A stretch of DNA of 64,000 nucleotides from Scalesia atractyloides (GCA_947069175.1 CAMTDV010000027.1:36097369-36161368), one strand, 5' to 3'. Positions 33,640 through 44,826 are shown, numbered from the stretch's first letter. Translations and numbers: made by a program. Notes: generated from the letters alone by a model not told the origin.

Positions 33640-36363
33640 AAGTTATTCATTTTTGGTGAACTACTTCTAGGTCTTTCATATCTGCCTGATGTAGATTTAG
33701 GCTGAAATCTTTGTTGATTTCTTTGAAAACGAGGAACTTGGTGAGCTCCTTTTTCAGCCTTAACTACACCAACCGCAACACTCTGTTGCTTGAGAGCAGA
33801 TGTCTTTGGTGAGTTAGAAACTTTCTACTCACCATCACCAATCTTTTCTGGTGATTTTTCTCTCTTGCTCTCAGTCACTTGTGCTTCATTCTTTTTTTAG
33901 GCCAACAGCTAGCTACATGTCCCTTGTTGTGACATTTGAAGCACGATCTTCTACCCAAAGACTTCTTAATTGAAGTCTCTGGTTTAGATTCATCAGATGA
34001 CGACGATGATGATGATGATAATGCCCTTGAAGGATCTTGTTTAGTTTGCTCAAAGTCTGATTTCTCTCTGTTTTTATTTTTAGCAAATTGTACATTCGAC
34101 TCTCCTTAAGTTAAAGTGGTCTCTTCTTTCATATCACTCCCTTTAACATAATCAACTTAACAAAAATTTGCTTTCTATTCTTAGGGTGTGCATTCTTTGT
34201 TTTCAAAACCGCTGTTATTATCCTTCTTGGCATGTTTAGACACATCAACATTCCCTAATGTGGAACTATTAGGTGTAGTTAACACAAAGTCTGTTAGCTC
34301 TTCTTCGTCTGGCAAGAAATAATAGTCATGACTAAGTGGTGGTGGAACTTCATTGAAACCTTTGAAGCCCACACTTGTCTTGGCATTACTTTTCTTCAAG
34401 CCATTTATCATGTGTTTCATAACAAAAGATGAATCTCCGAATTGATTCAATTTCTTTTCAAGTTCACAAATTTTCAGTTGTGCTTCTGACAACTCTTTGC
34501 ATTTTTCAGAAATCTCTTTTGTTTTCTCACTCATCGTATCATCAGCTAAGTCAATAATTTGAAAATTTTCATTTAGTTTATGGGTTAAAATATTGATTTC
34601 TTCTTCATAACCCTTAATTTTCTTCAAATATAATGACTCATTTCTTTTTACAAAAAAGTTTGATTCTTTTACGCTCGAGAGCTCATGTACCAGATTTTGG
34701 TTTTGTTTTGTTAACCTGTCAGCTTCACTTTGCAGTTCACGACATTTTAAGCAAACAGACTACCAGAGTTAGAATGTACCTCTCCTGTTAATTTGCTTTG
34801 ATCAGCCGTGAAAGCAGCAAAATCGCAAGCCATCTTCTTATTTGCAGCATTCTGTTCTACATCAGATTTTATGTTTTCAGTCGTCTGATCATCATCAACT
34901 TTCTCAGCAACAATCTCTTGCTCTACCTCAGAATCAGCCTTTACTTCGCATCATCAACTAGGGCTATCTCAGCTATGAAAGCCTGTGTGGCATTGTCATC
35001 ACCTTCCACATGAACACTCCAATCATAAGAACCTTCTCTAGCAGGAGATCAAGGCCTATGATCCAGTGTTAGTTGATGCATTCCTGTTGCTTGAACCATG
35101 ACCAGGAGAATCTTGAAAAGATGAGTTAGTCCGAAATTCAGTCTTTGGTGTTTGACACTCTCAAGCAAAGTGTCCGTAGTTTTGATGATTGTAACACCTC
35201 ACTTTAGACTTGTCAAAACCTACATTCTTTCCAACGAACTTTCTTCCCGTCCTATTCATGAACCTCTTCACTCTTCTAGAGATCATGGCCTTCTGCCATT
35301 GTAAATCCATCTCCTCTAGGTCATCAGGGTCAATCTGATCATAATCTTCATCAAAAGTAGCAGGATCAGATATTCTTCACTGAATGTAGTTCTCATATGA
35401 AGCAACGAATGAAGCAAGCAAGGCCAGATGAGCTTCAGCTGCCTTGACACTCAAAGGCATAGTCCTTGTACTACTGTTATTATTGCTAGCTTGTTGTCTC
35501 TTTGCCCCTTACAATCCTCCTGAAGCAGCTACAAAAATACATCACCATCAGCATTTATCACAACCTGCTTATTTTCACATGAGAGAAACGCAGTTGCTGA
35601 ATCACTTGAAGCATTGTTGGAGGACGAAGAAGGAATCCCTTTATAAATTTCTGGATCTTGAACCTGATCATATCCAGTTTCCTTCTTCTTCATGTTGAGC
35701 TCATAAGCTCTCAGTTTCCCAACAACCTCTTCCAAGTCTTTATCTTCATAGTCAGCTTCACCCTTTATCAATAAGAGTATAAATATCCCATTTGGCAGGT
35801 AAAGCATATAGCAACTTATCGTTTATCTCAACGTCTGTGTATCCCTCTATGTCATAATTGTCCATTTCTGACATTAGATGATAGTATCTCGTGATGATAT
35901 CTTCGAGGAACTCATTTCTCATGCCTATATAGACAGCAAATTGCTTCTTCAGCAAGTCAACTTTGTTTTTCTTCACATCAGGATTGCCCTCGTACCTTTT
36001 CTCTAGAGCATCCCACATCTCATTCAAAGTAGTATATCACTTAAATGTATGTTTGATGCCGTTAGGTAACGACATCTTTATTGCAGCTAAGGCCTTCTTC
36101 TTAGACTCATACATTCTCTTATCAGTCTTTGACATGTTTACATAGGCAATGACACGTTGTCTGCCTTCAAAGTAATGAGTTGGGTTTACGTACCTATCTT
36201 AAATACAGATCCACATCCGTGTGTCCTGCTATTCAATAAATGACTGAAATCTATCCTTCCATGTAAGGTAATTCTCTACCTTCAACATCTTCGGCGGTTT
36301 GTTAGTCATGCCTGCCTCATGCTGCATTCTCAACAATTCATCCAAGTTTGACATATCCGACAT
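33640..36363 (-). pseudogene. Gag of copia A, broken
   Basis: The start codon is at 36363, opening MSDMSNLDELLRMQHEAG in a short frame. A copia gag domain follows in 36027-35529 (MWDALEKRYEGNPDVKKNKV, LPAKWDIYTLIDKG). A coiled-coil-like segment at 34627-34181 reads KTKEISEKCKELSEAQLKIC and then DYYFLPDEEELTDFVLTTP. A zinc knuckle with CFKCHNKGHVASC lies at about 33946-33907. The tail is rich in Asn, Gln and Arg. The coiled coil between gag core and knuckle, and the FLP-E-ELTDF stretch, are shared with D, confirming one family. Multiple frameshifts and stops. Gag would assemble the particle and bind element RNA. Confidence 0.75.
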
Positions 36364-37154
36364 TTTTACCCAACCGGCTCGCTAAAAACGTTTAATTTTT
36401 TTTTCCAAAATGTGCGATTACCAAATTGTACCGTTAGACTCGTCTCGACAATACGAGTCCAATGATATATAATGTTCGAGACCTTTTTAGGAATTTTTGT
36501 GCCTTTTTTTGTCCTAAAAATCACACGAGTCTAACGGTGCAGTTGGAATGTCAAAATTGTTTACGGATCAAATTTTGTGTATGAAAACATTTATCTCCAA
36601 TTACGTCAGTTGGTTAACTTTCCACCTTTTCGAGTTCAACTCGGAACAGTACCCAATTCGGAGCAACTCGGATTAACAATCCGAAATGGAAATTCGGAAC
36701 ACTGATCCGAGATACCAATCCGAGATGGTAATTCGGGACGGTGAGACGAGATGGTATTCGAGATGATCCGAAATCAATACCAAAAATCCGAGATGCACTG
36801 TTATGATCCGAGATGCTTCCTAGTTTATCCGAGATGCTCCCAATTTATCCGAAATACACCGTTTTGATCCGAGATGCAATCCAAGATGATCCGAGATCAA
36901 CACCAATGATCCGAGATGCATTGTTCTGATCCGAAATGCAAGTTTGCAAGTTTACTGATCCGAGATGCAAATTTTCTGATCCGAGATGCTTCACTTATGA
37001 TCCGAGATGCAAGTTTTCTATCCAAAATCCTTGATGTTTATCCGAAACAGCAGCAGAAACCCTAGAACAGCCGTCAAAACGTCCAAAAACCCAATTTTTC
37101 TACAGTAATGATTCCAAACCGAGCAAAACAAGAGCCTAATTCTATGATACCAAT
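36364..37154 (-). other. Leader of copia A with TCCGAGATG repeats and primer site
   Basis: Between the 5' LTR and gag, about 36640-37030 consists largely of repeats of ATCCGAGATG and ATCCGAAATG (plus strand). The segment 36400-36630 contains ACGAGTC, CCTAAAAATC and GTTGGTTAACTTTCCACC stretches that recur, inverted, in the leader of D (58950-59240). The primer site is TTGGTATCATAGA on the minus strand (37153-37141), close to the initiator-tRNA-Met type with changes. Confidence 0.7.
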
Positions 37155-37488
37155 TGTAGGTCCCCTAATCCATATGGATCTTCACAGAATCGTCTATCCA
37201 ATCTAGAGTGCGGAATCCTCTAGATCAGATTATCACAGTAATACGAGTAGGAACAAAAATCACAATAAACCCGATCTTTATTGATTATCCATCACAACGA
37301 TTACAATCAATCTAGATCACACGAATTCATCCAAGCCAATCTCTTTACGAATTCTCTCTTAACTCTATCTGAAGTGACTAACTACAGCTAACTATTACAA
37401 AACTAAACCCGCTAACTGTTTATCGTTTTACTAATTACAAGGTATCCAAAGATCAAATCTAAGCTGTTGTCACAAATATGCACCAACA
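37155..37488 (-). repeat. 5' LTR of copia A (shortened)
   Basis: At 334 bp it is 147 bp shorter than the partner because of the deletion between CTAACT repeats. Termini TGTAGGTCCCC and GCACCAACA on the plus strand are intact. Confidence 0.85.
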
Positions 37489-38716
37489 ATTGAAGAGTTC
37501 AATTTAGAAGATAATGACTGGCTTTCTAGTAGTTTTGCCCTTAGGGATTATTGGATTCCTACATACTATAGAATGGAGGAACTGTCGGGCCTTATGCGTA
37601 CGACATCGACGTCAGAGAGTGAGAACCGTGTTTTTGGTCAAGTCTTGTTGAGTTCATGACTTATTACAAAACTGCAATTGAAGGACAGTGTCACACGCAC
37701 CAGAAAAATGATCATGAATCTTGATACAAACGACCCCAGTTGAAAAGTAACTATAAAGTGTTGGAGAGCCAAGCTGCTAAGATATACACAAAACTATTTT
37801 TGTGACATTCAACCTGATCTAATTGGGATTGGGGATTGCTTAAATCAACGTTATGAAGAGCAGGCCGGTGGGTATGTTAAGTTCTACATAAATGATTTCC
37901 AGCAGCCTTCTACATCCTTATTCAAGGTAAACAATGGCGTTTTGTGAGTATGGCGTTTATTTATATTTTTATCCTTGACGTTTTTTGTTTGTTATTTAAT
38001 GGTGTTTTATACATACAGTGTCTGCATGGCGTTTTATACATTCATTGTCTTTGGCTTTTTTCAGGTATTGTACCGTAAGTCTGATTACACCAGCACTTGC
38101 TCATGTAGGTGTTTTGAGCAGTTTGGTTTCCTATGTAGACATATATTTTATGTTTTGAGAAGTTTGGATATTAGGGAATTTCTAAAATAGTACATTTTGA
38201 ATAGATGGCGTAAAGAGGCTTCGCCAAATTACTCTTCAGATTACTCAATTAGTCGTGATTTTATCCAAACCGAGCTTGATCCCGATGTGCAAAGTATGAT
38301 ACGAGAAATTAATTTTGCAACGGAGTATACTTTGAACCGTTTATCTGGTAATAAGGAGGAGTTATCCTTATTCAACAATCATGTTCAATCTTATATGAAG
38401 AAGGTTTAAGATATGCAGATTGTTGCTCCTCCTCTTAGTACTAGGGATAGATTCGCGGAGATAACAATGCATATCAAAACGGCAAGAATCCGTTAAAAGT
38501 TCTTGTTGGGTATAAGTCGAAAGGTTACGGATTCTGCAAGCATTTGAAATCTAAATAGGAGGAAGCAATTGAAAAAACAAAAACAAAAGTTAAGCCCGGG
38601 ATGAAAGAAAGACAGTGTAAGAATTGTAAAGCTTTAGGACACTACGCATCGACATGCAAGAAGCTCGTAATTAAAAGAAGAACGACACGGTTTTCGAGAG
38701 CAACTGAGAGTAATTT
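37489..38716 (+). pseudogene. FAR1-type Mutator transposase, C-terminal part, broken
   Basis: This continues the exon cut by copia A: EEFNLEDNDWLSSSFALRDY and then WIPTYYR. MRTTSTSESENRVFG follows, typical of the region after the core. An intron with the 9-mer motif runs from a GTAAAC donor at about 37927 to CTTTTTTCAG at about 38065. The next exon contains the SWIM zinc finger CSCRCFEQFGFLCRH (about 38098-38142). A C-terminal CCHC knuckle, CKNCKALGHYASTC, lies at 38617-38658. Stops after LREFLK and near 38405 and 38555 break it. The coding ends in basic residues (KRRTTRFSRA) just before the LTR of chromovirus B. The N-terminal half lies left of copia A. Confidence 0.75.
37935..38035 (+). repeat. 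Dispersed TGGCGTTTT motif in transposase intron (right part)
   Basis: Exact copies start at 37935 and 38027. Near-copies are at 37951 (TGGCGTTTA) and 37999 (TGGTGTTTT). They lie within the intron bounded by about 37927 and 38065, matching the pattern left of copia A. Confidence 0.75.
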
Positions 38717-41423
38717 TGTCACACCCCAACCAATGGCAGAAACATCAGGGCTGGACGAAAACAAGACTCCAAGAGACTTCATAACACTATTTGTGACAAT
38801 ATTTAAATAATTCGATTTCGTTGATACCCAAAAGGACAATACATAGTTTTAAAAATGGAAAAACAACAAGTTTTGAATGACATAACAACATGAATTGAAA
38901 AACATAATTTAAGTCTAGGTGTGTATCTAATCCACCCTAAATAAGTTTCTTCATCGGCATCAACTAGTTTCCTGCAACATGTATTAAAATAATGATCAAC
39001 AAAATTTGGCGAGCATACAAGTTTATTTACATAACATAATAGTGAAAAAGTCGCCTCATATCCAACATGATAAATTGCATATTATGTTGCAAACATACTA
39101 ACATGTGATAACTATATGTCAATCCAAATTTTAACGTAATCGTGATTACCATTGTCACCAAAATGACAAGGTGTAAAATAGTTTACTTAACAATACCACA
39201 AGAATTCGGGCGGTGCGTTAATCCTATAGCACTATAATTGTTAAGGGATGCTAGCAAGGTTAACGTGCATATAGACACAAGTATAAATAGCATGTGATAA
39301 CAAGAATAATACAAGTTTCATGTTTATAACGGATAGAGTGTGATTATAACAAGTTTTAAATATGAATCATGATTTGTATAATTGTACATGTTGCACCCAA
39401 AGTGTGTAAACGGAAAAATGGGTTCGAGTATACTCATGGTTTGCCTTAAGCTGTCCGAAACCGTGACACTTGGGTGATGGAATCGGTGGATCGGGAGCCG
39501 AAGTTACCCTATAAATGGGAACAAAGGCGAGTAATTTTCCGGGTTAACATGACTAGTAGAGAAAGTAAATTTAACAATTACATTAGTCTATAGTCAAGTA
39601 TTCCCCGAAGGGGTCATGGAGATTCAAGTAGGAGGTAGGATGATATGCATCTATTTAAACCTCGCCATAAGAATTCACCAAAGCACAACCCGAAGGTCGG
39701 TTGGTCATGAATGTACATAAAGGAAAATACAAAAAGTAAAAAGGAAAATCATACAAGTGTGGTGTAGGACAAGTTTGAATAGCCAAGGCTTTCATGGTCA
39801 ATACACTAATTCGACACACAAGCCTAGGCTTGGTTGATGTGCACACTTGAACGTTGCTCATGAATCTTAATAAAAGCATAAAGTTTAGGTCTTCATAGTC
39901 TCCAATAACCATTGACTACAACTACAACATGTACACAAGTTTGTAGGCTTTTCCAAGCACATGTTAGGTAGGCTATGAATATGAAGGCTATGCCAAACAT
40001 GTTGAAACATAAGGTTTCTAAGCATCTTGGACCTTCAACCAAGAGTGTTACAACTCTGAGAAATCTTGGGTAACATCCTCATTTGAAGTTCAAGATGATA
40101 GGAAGAAAGAACAAGAGAAGAAGATAGGTGAAAGGTGAGTTCTTGCACTCACTTTTAAACTTGGAAGAATTCTGCCAACTTGAGTTTTCAGCAGATTATG
40201 GAGCTTAGAATGAGAGTTTAGGAAGGTGTAAAGGAGAAATGAGGGTTAGGAGTCTTGTACCTATAGTGGGTGAGGTTAGGTAAGTTTTTAATGAGGTTTA
40301 GAAGCCCATTGGTGGAGAATGGAGGTGGAGGTTCGAGCCATAAATAAAAGAGTCAAAATTTATATTTTATGGTGGAGGTTGGAGCAAAAAATGTAGATTC
40401 AAAACATGGGTTTTAAGGGGGGGGGGGTTGGCTTTTTGTCACAAATGGTCCCTCAAGTTTGATAATATAACCTATTACCATGACAAGTAAATCTTCAAGG
40501 ATTCGATTATGTATATATATTTATCGTATAGTTTAGGTAATAATTCTAAGCGAAGTCCATCAAGGATATCATAGATTGTCATATAAGTCATGCATGGAGG
40601 TAGGAGGATAACCATCCTTTAACCTCATTGTAGATTCACCAATACACAAATCATCATAAGGATGATTCGGATGGTCATGAATTAAAAGGAAATGTACAAT
40701 AATAACTATAAATGAAAGCAAAATTTTTTTAATCCTACTTTGGACCTCAAATATGGTGACGTTTCACCTTAGTTTGCCAAGGCAAGCTTGTGAAAACCTT
40801 CATATTGGTTATCCAAGTAGAAAGAAAGAAGAAAAGAAATAAGAAAATAAGAAGAAAAGAAGAAAAGTGAGCTAAAACTCACTTACAATGGTTGCAACTT
40901 TCTACAAAATCTTGGAAATTAGAGTGTAACCAAGAAGATTTGAGAGTGATTTGAGTGTTTTTAGGAGTGTATGGAGGCTTGTATTTATAAGTGGGGATTA
41001 GGGTTTGGGAGTTAATGAAGGAGGAAGGTGATTAGAGGAGAAATGAGGTGGAGAAGGGTGAAATATGATTAGGTGGAAGGTGATTGGAGGAGAAAGAAGG
41101 TGAATAATCTTTTGGTTTTGTTCACTTTAAGTCCTTGCACTTTGTAACTAGGTTATTTTATGTCGTTTTCTTGTATTTTAGCTTGGTTTTAGGTATCCAA
41201 AGTGTATTTTAAGTCTCAATTTTGCGTATAAACACGTATTTAAATATTGATTGCGTATATAACACAAATATGAAACGTAACACGTATATATAAAATGAAT
41301 TTCCATTATGATTAACGCCTCAAAGTGTGATAACGGAGATGGAGTACGACTGTAAGGTTTCCAAAAATAGAATGCGAACACGAACTTTCTAAAAATAGGA
41401 ATACGGAAATACGAGGCGTTACA
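38717..41423 (-). repeat. 3' LTR of chromovirus B
   Basis: A 2707-bp LTR. On the minus strand it begins TGTAACGCCTCGTATTTCCG and ends TTGGGGTGTGACA. Parts of it occur twice internally: the GGAGGTAGGATGA...TTTAACCTC...ATTCACCAA-ACACAA-C stretch near 39629 recurs near 40596, and each is followed by a GAGTT-gene-leader-like A/G-rich stretch. This implies an internal duplication of roughly 0.5-0.9 kb. A run of 11 G lies at 40417-40427. No coding; open frames at 39655-39912 and 41178-41438 are chance. Confidence 0.8.
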
Positions 41424-43200
41424 ATTGCAGGCCACCAATAAGATGTACGTAGATCGTGGTACATTATATCAGCGCCAGGATGAATAGAGTATCAGGATTT
41501 GTGTGCTTCTTGCATCAAGAAGTCACGAAGGTTGTTACGATTAGGGATCCAAACACGATCGAGATAGTAAAGAATACCATCGGGTTTAGGCTCGAGTTGG
41601 TTTTCAGCACCACATTTCATTTCGTTGAAGAGGTTGTCCTCATTGATGGACGAATACTGTGCTTCACAACTACATTCTTGGAGGTTGTGCAAGGTTTGAT
41701 AACAACGAACACTCTTTACATGAGTTTTACGACTAAGAGCGTCGACCACAACATTCGTCTTACAAGGTTGATAGCGAATCTCGCAGTCGTAATCATTTAA
41801 CAACTCTACCCAACGACGTTGGCGCATGTTGAGTTCCTTTTGATCGAAAATGTGCTGAAGGCTCTTATGGTCGATGAAGACCACGCACTTGGTACCATAA
41901 AGGTAGTGTCGCCATATTTTCAATGCAAAACCAACTGCTCCTAGTTCAAGGTCGTGCGTAGTGTAGTTTTTCTCATGGATTTTGAGTTGTCTCAAAGCGT
42001 ACGCGATAACTTGTCTCGTTGCATGAGAACACAACCAAGACCTTGGTTTGAAGCATCTCAATACATGACGAAATCATCATTTCCATCAGGAAGAGTGAGT
42101 ATAGGAGTATTACAAAGCATGTCCTTGAGGATTTGGAAAGATTCATCTTTTTCAGGACCCCAAACAACAAAATTATCTTTCTGAGTCAAAGACGTGAGAG
42201 GGACGACGATTTTTGAAAAGTTCGAAATGAAACATCAATAGTAACCAGCTAAACCAAGAAACAAACGGATTTCGGACGGGGACGTAGGAGCATTCCAATT
42301 CTTCACAGCTTTGATTTTTGCAGGATCAACATGAATACCAAGTTCGTTGATGACATGACTAAGGATTTGAACCTCTTTTAGCTAAAATTCACATTTGGAG
42401 AATTTGGCGTAAAGACGCTCAGTACGCAAAAGTTGGAGGATAAGACGCAAGTGTTGCTCGTGCTCTTCTTGTGTCTTGGAGTAGATAAGGATATTGTCAA
42501 TGAAGACGATCACGAAGCGATCGAGACAAGGTTTGCACACGCGATTCATCAAGTCCATGAAGATTGCAGGTGCGTTGGTCATACTAAAAGGCATGACCAC
42601 GAACTCGTAGTGACCATATCTAGTACGAAACACAGTTTTTGGAATGTCCTCTTCGAGAACTCAAAGTTGGTGATAGCCAAAACAAAGATCAATCTTGGAA
42701 AAGCACGTTTTGCCTTGGAGTTGGTCGAAAAGGTTGTCGATGCGCGAAATAGGGTATCGCTTTTTAATGGTAAGCTTGTTGAACTTACGAGAATCGATGC
42801 ACATTCGAAACGAACCATCTTTCTTCTTGACGAAAAGGACTGGAGCGCCCCAAGGAGAAGTGCGTATGAATCATTTATCGAGCAACTCTTGAAGTTGGCT
42901 TGACAATTCTTGCATCTCTGAGGTGCAAGAAGATAAGGAGTTTTAGCAATGGGTGTAGCATCGGGGATGAGGTCAATACGAAAGTCAACTGAATGAGGAG
43001 GACCAGGCAGGTCTTCGGGAAAGACATCAGGAAAATCACACACCATTGAGACATCACTAACGCCTTTTCGTTTGCCCTTTTCTTTCCACAATGTGGGCCA
43101 AAAAGGAAAACTACTCCTTACGTAAGTACTTGTTCGCTTGTCACGAAAAGTTTGTTCGACTTCCTCTTCCGTCTGGTGACACCTTCACGTCTATGGCGAA
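41424..43200 (-). pseudogene. Partial pol (RT, RNase H, start of integrase) of chromovirus B
   Basis: RT begins in 43091-42879 with CDFPDVFPEDLPGPPHSVDF, continues with MFRTRYGHYEFVVMPFSMTN and MNRVCKPCLDRFVIVFIDN, and has the box FIDNILIYSK where FIDDILIYSK is usual, so the second Asp of the catalytic pair reads Asn. RNase H is in 42061-41492 with IHEKNYTTHDLELGAVGFAL, YGTKCVVFIDHKSLQHIFDQ and RRWVELLNDYDCEIRYQPCK. The integrase start (YHDLRTSYWWP-like) near 41465-41430 runs directly into the LTR, so the integrase core is absent. Frame changes occur near 42870, 42380 and 42170. The order and signatures fit chromoviruses. Confidence 0.8.
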
Positions 43201-43220
43201 AGGCCTTTAAAAGGTCTCAA

Positions 43221-43233
43221 AGCTCTGATGCCA
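43221..43233 (-). promoter_or_regulatory. Primer-binding site of chromovirus B, initiator tRNA-Met type
   Basis: On the minus strand TGGCATCAGAGCT follows the 5' LTR after 3 bases. It matches the initiator tRNA-Met complement TGGTATCAGAGC with one change. Confidence 0.75.
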
Positions 43234-43236
43234 ATC

Positions 43237-43538
43237 TGTCACACTCCAATCGATGGCGGAAACATCGGGGCGGGATGAAAACAAGACTGCAAGAGACTTC
43301 ATAACACTATTTGTGACAATATTTAAATAATTCGATTTCATTGATACCAAAAGGACAATACATAGTTTCAAAAATGGAAATACACAAGTTTTGAATGACA
43401 TAACAACATGAATTGAAATACATAAATTTAAGTCTAGGTGTGTATCTAATCCACCCTGAATAAGTTTCTTCATCAGCAACAACTAGTCTCCTGCAACATG
43501 TCTTAAAATAATGATCAAAAAAAGTTGGCAAGCATACA
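43237..43538 (-). repeat. Truncated 5' LTR of chromovirus B
   Basis: The first 302 plus-strand bases of the LTR, aligned with 38717-39025, stop at GCATACAA where element C begins. In the intact copy the sequence continues GTTTATTTACATAAC. Confidence 0.8.
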
Positions 43539-43852
43539 AGTAACATCCGTAAAAAATGGACTCCCAAAATCCAACCCGTTTTGAAATACGTATCCTAACC
43601 GTTGAACCTCGGAAATTTTCGCGAAATAAGTAACAGTTAATCTAATTCATTTATCGACTGTTAGTTATTTAGTTGTTTAATTAATTAGAATTGCAATTTA
43701 AAATTTTTAATATAATCTAGTTAATTTGGTAGATTTTAAAATGAGTTTTTAAGGTAATTTAAGTAATAACCAAGTTAGATCAGTTAGTATAATTAGGGGG
43801 GGCTGAGTGTAACCTTTTAAAAACATTAAATTTAAAAACAAAAGAAACGGTG

Positions 43853-43928
43853 GATGGTAGGACTCGAACCTGGGTTTCACTGGTGACCAAACTATCATCA
43901 AACCATTCCACCATGCTATTACATCTGA
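43853..43928 (-). repeat. tRNA-like (SINE-like) cassette 1 in the LTR of C
   Basis: On the minus strand TAGCATGGTGG matches a Pol III A box, and GGTTCGAGTCC, about 49 bases further, matches the B box exactly. T-rich sequence follows (TTTCTTTTGTTTTT). A folded cloverleaf with a matching acceptor stem is not evident, so it is not called a tRNA gene. Confidence 0.5.
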
Positions 43929-44486
43929 GAAGAACCCGTGTAGTCTAGATTTTATACTGATCCAACCTTTTCAGAAATTCTAGTCTTGCCGCCCAAACAC
44001 CATCAGCGAATTATGGCAAGTTCAATCGCATCCGAGATTGGTTCCCTCCTCCGCGTTTCTGTATAGAACTCCAATCACGCATCTAGACAAGATTCTGTCC
44101 TCATTGTTCACAGCTCAAGAGCATCACCCACACCCACTAATATAGACATGTTCTAGGATCCCCTTATCCCGTTTGCACCAGCTCTCTCTCTGCTCTCAGA
44201 TGAACCTTCACTCTCGCCGGAGGATCCAAACGCAGCCAGAATAACCGAGCTCGCCAGAAATCGTCAAGTGTTCACGTCACACGCTTCGGTATAATTCTTG
44301 TTATTTCAAATCGATTCGTCTTTGTTTTATTTGATGATTAGCAGTGATTAAGTTGAATAAACTGGAAAATGGGCGGGTGTTATTTCTGGGTTTCTTTTCG
44401 GTTTGTAATATAAAAAGAAGATGAACATGTATAACTGGTTTAAAATAAATTATAAACTAAAAAGTTTTCAGAACTGATGATGTGGT

Positions 44487-44568
44487 ATAGTGGTTGATTA
44501 TGCGCTTGAAACATATAAACCGGTCGAGGTCACGAGGTCGAGTCCTGGCCCCTGCATAGTCGCTACAC
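44487..44568 (+). repeat. tRNA-like (SINE-like) cassette 2 in the LTR of C
   Basis: TGGTATAGTGG resembles an A box, and AGGTCGAGTCCTGG resembles a B box about 55 bases later. An oligo-T-rich stretch (TTTTCTTTTTCC) follows. No acceptor stem is evident. Confidence 0.45.
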
Positions 44569-44654
44569 TATTTTCTTTTTCCTTTTGAAATCAGTACATG
44601 AAGTCCTTCAGTATCTGCATAAGTATAATTAAAAACAAGATTATAACAGTTTAG

Positions 44655-44732
44655 ACACATAGCCTAGTTGGTCGAGCTGTGTGCACACGACACCTGAGGT
44701 TGCCGGTTCGAATCTGGGCAGACTCGGTTTTT
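44655..44732 (+). repeat. tRNA-like (SINE-like) cassette 3 in the LTR of C
   Basis: TAGCCTAGTTGGTCGAGC fits an A box and D-arm, and TGCCGGTTCGAATCTGGGCA forms a T-arm with a B-box loop. TTTTT follows at about 44729. This is the most tRNA-like of the three, but the acceptor stem is not convincing. Confidence 0.5.
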
Positions 44733-44790
44733 GTGTTTTATTTTTATTTCAATTCTTTTGTGTTTTATTTTTTTTCAATAACAATTGACA

Positions 44791-44826
<36 letters not shown>

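Larger units (their letters stand above)
28137..37488 (-). mobile_element. SIRE-like Ty1/copia element A (9.35 kb)
   Basis: LTRs at 28137-28617 and 37155-37488 share TGTTGGTGCATATTTGTGAC at the minus-strand start and GGGGAC-TACA at the end. Between them on the minus strand lie a primer site, a repeat-rich leader, gag, protease, integrase, RT and RNase H, then about 1.4 kb of non-coding sequence and a polypurine tract. The domain order protease-integrase-RT-RNase H defines Ty1/copia. It sits inside a transposase exon. Flanks are ...GAGGTTATT and ATTGAAGAG..., so only ATT of a target duplication remains. Coding is broken throughout. Element D (58400-63150) belongs to the same family. Confidence 0.88.
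25991..38716 (+). mobile_element. Mutator-like element with FAR1-type transposase (right end outside or lost)
   Basis: The left end is proposed at AACGGGATCAGGAGAAAATG. The GGGATC-GAGAA...GTGTGAAAACGG pattern and its position against a TA tract resemble terminal inverted repeats of plant Mutator-like elements, from family knowledge. A spliced transposase gene lies inside on the same strand. Copia A (28137-37488) interrupts one exon, and the left LTR of chromovirus B begins at 38717, just after the last recognisable transposase motif. The matching right terminal repeat is not in the window. It would lie beyond B and C, past 64000, or be lost. The alternative is a FAR1-related host gene copy; the terminal sequence and decay favour a transposon. 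Confidence 0.65.
38717..43538 (-). mobile_element. Chromovirus-type Ty3/gypsy deletion derivative B (right LTR interrupted)
   Basis: Left LTR 38717-41423, partial pol 41424-43200, primer site 43221-43233, then the first 302 bases of the right LTR (43237-43538). There the sequence switches to the LTR of element C. Both LTRs start TGTCACA-CCAA--ATGGC on the plus strand. The missing remainder of the right LTR should lie beyond 64000. Internal sequence retains only RT, RNase H and the first part of integrase. Gag, protease and the integrase core are gone, so B depended on others for movement or was deleted after insertion. Visible LTR divergence is about 8 percent by eye over the shared 300 bases. 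Confidence 0.8.

Noticed and set aside
26274..38035. CRISPR-like or tRNA-array interpretation of the repeated TGGCGTTTT
   Set aside because: The spacing is irregular, the unit is only 9 bases, the context is a spliced plant transposon gene, and no spacer-repeat regularity exists.
44655..44732. A genuine tRNA gene
   Set aside because: A and B boxes and a T-arm are present, but a seven-base acceptor stem and a clear anticodon arm could not be paired by eye. A covariance-model scan would decide.
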